Under the pieces are notes generated by a model. It saw only the letters and a program-made list of their open reading frames with translations. It was not told the origin of the DNA and did no database searches. The position numbers and the translations under genes were made by a program. From Candidatus Heimdallarchaeota archaeon (GTDB lineage Archaea > Asgardarchaeota > Heimdallarchaeia > Heimdallarchaeales > Heimdallarchaeaceae), in the NCBI GenBank assembly GCA_030628305.1, contig DAOVRE010000097.1, positions 1-6,366 of the forward strand: a stretch of DNA of 6,366 nucleotides, written 5' to 3'. Every line of letters begins with the position of its first letter. Position 1 is the first letter of the stretch. This document shows positions 4,964 to 6,366 of the stretch, piece by piece.

Positions 4964-5358
4964 AACTTAAGTTCATCGAGTAAACTATCTATTTCATCAT
5001 CTTCATCAGAATTTTCTTCTGTTTCCTCTTCACTTGATTCGTCTTCTATCATGACTATAACTGGTATTCTCTGATCTTTCAGATAGTATTTGTATGCTTC
5101 TCTGTCTCCAAGAGCGTCTAACATACTACCTGCTAACTCACTATAAGCATCATCTAGAGTTACGATTGAATCCTGTGTTTGTTGCCAAGTGTAAAATTCG
5201 CTTTTGTTCGCATGAAAGTATGTGACCATTTCTTCAGGATTGAAAAATTTCTTTTCGATATCATCACGTATAGATGTAAGTTTGAAGAGGTTGAAACGAT
5301 ATTTTTCTAACATATGCCCACTTTTTTCCAAGTAATCCTTGAAAGTAATTTCTTGCAT
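4960..5358 (-). CDS. Uncharacterised 132-residue protein with acidic C-terminal tail
   Basis: I do not recognise the family. Residues 1-100 look like a soluble, mainly helical domain rich in aromatic residues (YRFNLFKL, FFNPEEMVTYFHANKSEFY, WQQ). There are no membrane segments, signal peptide or cysteines. From about residue 105 the chain turns strongly acidic: 16 of about 28 residues are Asp or Glu. It ends in an amphipathic DSLLDELKF, a shape suggesting a binding peptide or a flexible mimic of nucleic acid. Start: ATG (complement of 5356-5358) with the TATA-like GTTATATTC on the minus strand at 5387-5379, about 25 bases upstream, so the mRNA is probably leaderless. It converges with the NUDIX gene (four-base overlap of stops) and diverges from the gene at 5441. 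Coding status is supported by its promoter, length and compact fit. Confidence 0.7.
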   Translation of the reverse strand: MQEITFKDYLEKSGHMLEKYRFNLFKLTSIRDDIEKKFFNPEEMVTYFHANKSEFYTWQQTQDSIVTLDDAYSELAGSMLDALGDREAYKYYLKDQRIPVIVMIEDESSEEETEENSDEDDEIDSLLDELKF

Positions 5359-5440
5359 GAATCAATATAATTTTCTTTGAATATAACTTATTCGGCTATT
5401 TGAGGGTAAATTTCTTAAATGGTTCATATAATGTCCTCTC
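5359..5440. promoter_or_regulatory. Divergent promoter region, 82 bases
   Basis: This gap separates two divergent genes. Minus strand: GTTATATTC (plus 5379-5387) sits about 25 bases from the ATG at 5358. Plus strand: TTCTTAAAT at about 5412-5420 sits about 25 bases from the ATG at 5441. Both fit leaderless archaeal transcripts, and neither start has a convincing Shine-Dalgarno. CATATAAT at 5425-5432 is too close to the plus start to be its TATA box unless a start further in is used. Confidence 0.45.
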
Positions 5441-5950
5441 ATGTTTGATAATCTAGAGTTACCTTCAAGTATGGTAGATTACCTGGTCTCAATAACACCA
5501 ATTCTAGGAATATCTGGGACTTTAGACAATTACACCATGTATGTTTTTAGCAAATATTTTGCTCTATCTGATAATAAAATCATACTCCATTTCACAGAAT
5601 CAGCTGTCCCAGAAACGATTAGTTTGAACATTCTTCGTAAAGGAGACGACAATACTGTCATTTCTGGTTACAAGAATGAGAAACTAGACCAGAAGCGTTT
5701 AGAAACAGCTAAAGTCCTCAACAATCCATATTATGTACACTCTGTGATAACTTTTGAAGTGAAGTTTGAAGAAAAGTTAGATTATCAAGGAAATGAAACA
5801 TTAGCAATCTATGAAGTAGTAGCAGCGTTTGGAGTTGCAGGATTGGATCCCACATTCAATGATAAAGTTACATTAGCAAAAACTATTGAAATAATGTCAT
5901 TATCGGCTGTAGATAACTATATTATAGGGCGAAAAATAGAAAACTGTTGA
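5441..5950 (+). CDS. Uncharacterised 169-residue protein, first gene of an unknown operon
   Basis: The function is not recognised. The chain begins LELPSSMVDYLVSITPILGI and continues with beta-rich stretches (NKIILHFTESAVPETISLNI, HSVITFEVKFEEKL, TLAIYEVVAAFGVAG). There are no membrane segment, signal peptide, metal-binding Cys/His cluster or nucleotide-binding loop. The N-terminal layout (a short helix, then strands ending in an x-L-x-x-N-K-I-I-L-H-F strand) faintly recalls the FMN-binding split barrel of the pyridoxamine-phosphate-oxidase superfamily, but I see no decisive motif and do not assign it. The ATG at 5441 is about 25 bases from a TATA-like element, suggesting a leaderless mRNA. 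The TGA stop at 5948-5950 touches the next coding frame, so the two genes are co-transcribed. Confidence 0.7.
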   Translation: MFDNLELPSSMVDYLVSITPILGISGTLDNYTMYVFSKYFALSDNKIILHFTESAVPETISLNILRKGDDNTVISGYKNEKLDQKRLETAKVLNNPYYVHSVITFEVKFEEKLDYQGNETLAIYEVVAAFGVAGLDPTFNDKVTLAKTIEIMSLSAVDNYIIGRKIENC

Positions 5951-5959
5951 GTGAATCTA

Positions 5960-6322
5960 ATGCCTACTCGAAGTAGCAAGAAATACGTGAAATATGAGCT
6001 TAGTTATAAACAAAAACGAAAACTCCTCAAACTCTCAACTAAGCACGAAATTGATCCAGAAAACATTATCTTGATTATTGAAGGATTCTTTGATGAATGG
6101 TCTGAAAACACTAACAATATCAGCTGGCAGACTGTTCTAACTTACTTGAACACTAAGATACTTGACAAACGTATAAACAATATGTCAGATGAAATTGTTG
6201 AAATAAAAAAGAAGAATGCTATACAGAAAAAGATGCTAGTTGAATATGAAGATGATTATTTAGCATTGATAGAGTTAGGGAAAGCGCTTGAATCCTTAAC
6301 AAAGATTGGTGATCAAGTATGA
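5960..6322 (+). CDS. Uncharacterised small helical / coiled-coil protein, second gene of the operon
   Basis: 120 residues from the ATG at 5960; the family is not recognised. The N-terminus is basic (TRSSKKYVKYEL, KQKRKLLKL). The middle (PENIILIIEGFFDEW, WQTVLTYLNTKIL) is amphipathic helix. From about residue 70 a charged heptad-like stretch (EIVEIKKKNAIQKKMLVEYE and on to LIELGKALESL) probably forms a coiled coil. There is no signal peptide or membrane span, so it may be an adaptor or DNA/RNA-associated subunit; that is inference. A GTG at 5951 directly after the previous stop would add MNL. I prefer the ATG because GTGAAT then serves as a weak ribosome binding site, as at the cyclodeaminase gene. 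Its stop overlaps the next start as ATGA. Confidence 0.65.
   Translation: MPTRSSKKYVKYELSYKQKRKLLKLSTKHEIDPENIILIIEGFFDEWSENTNNISWQTVLTYLNTKILDKRINNMSDEIVEIKKKNAIQKKMLVEYEDDYLALIELGKALESLTKIGDQV
6308..6314 (+). promoter_or_regulatory. Shine-Dalgarno GGTGATC of the last gene
   Basis: GGTGATC is a seven-base match to the complement of the archaeal 16S 3' end (GGAUCACCUCC). It lies four bases before the ATG at 6319 and inside the preceding gene's final codons. It shows that the downstream gene is translated from an operon transcript, and it is the clearest archaeal signal in the window. Confidence 0.65.
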
Positions 6323-6366
6323 AGAAAAAACAAACTTTCAATATTCATCTTCCTGATACAATTTCA
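6319..6366 (+). CDS. Start of a third operon gene, cut by the window end
   Basis: An ATG overlapping the previous stop (ATGA at 6319-6322), with GGTGATC four bases upstream, opens a frame of 16 codons to the window edge: MKKKQTFNIHLPDTIS. That is too short to assign a family. The start is well supported by the ribosome binding site and the translational coupling. The lysine-rich first residues are not followed by a visible hydrophobic stretch, so there is no sign of a signal peptide yet. Confidence 0.6.
   Translation, partial: MKKKQTFNIHLPDTIS

Overview
The window looks like AT-rich archaeal chromosome. Starts are preceded either by archaeal-type TATA boxes about 25 bases upstream of the start codon (leaderless style) or by GGTG/GTGAT-type Shine-Dalgarno sequences matching the archaeal 16S tail; the cleanest is GGTGATC at 6308-6314. 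The gene content (a reductive-dehalogenase relic with a ferredoxin head, lysine 6-transaminase, split formiminotransferase and cyclodeaminase genes) would suit an Asgard/Heimdall-like or other heterotrophic archaeon. That placement is inference from gene content only.

Left part (1-1262). The window opens in the last codons of a winged-helix protein. Next comes a promoter whose TATA box lies inside a perfect inverted repeat. It drives a decayed gene: an ABCE1-like 2[4Fe-4S] ferredoxin domain fused to the N-terminal part of a reductive dehalogenase (RdhA-like). This gene carries a TAG stop, a one-base frameshift and a truncation that removes the catalytic core and C-terminal clusters. Exactly where the missing part should begin lies a short GC-rich element with its own TATA box, a closing terminal stem, two strong internal hairpins and a T8 tract. 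I read it as an independent, unrecognised small structured RNA of about 100 nt.

Middle part (1330-4963). Four genes lie on the + strand: L-lysine 6-transaminase under its own promoter; glutamate formimidoyltransferase (TTG start) followed after 5 bases by the cyclodeaminase FchA; then a NUDIX hydrolase of the CoA-pyrophosphatase type. The first three are amino-acid catabolic. The transaminase makes glutamate from 2-oxoglutarate and lysine. The formiminotransferase releases glutamate from formiminoglutamate and passes the one-carbon unit to tetrahydrofolate, and FchA turns that into methenyl-tetrahydrofolate plus ammonia. No hutH, hutU or hutI is in view.

Right part (4960-6366). A convergent gene encodes a 132-residue protein with a very acidic tail; its stop overlaps the NUDIX stop. 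It diverges from a tight + strand operon of three unrecognised genes (169 aa, about 120 aa, and one running off the window) joined by zero-gap and ATGA-overlap junctions. Nothing in the window points to CRISPR, an insertion sequence, tRNA or rRNA.
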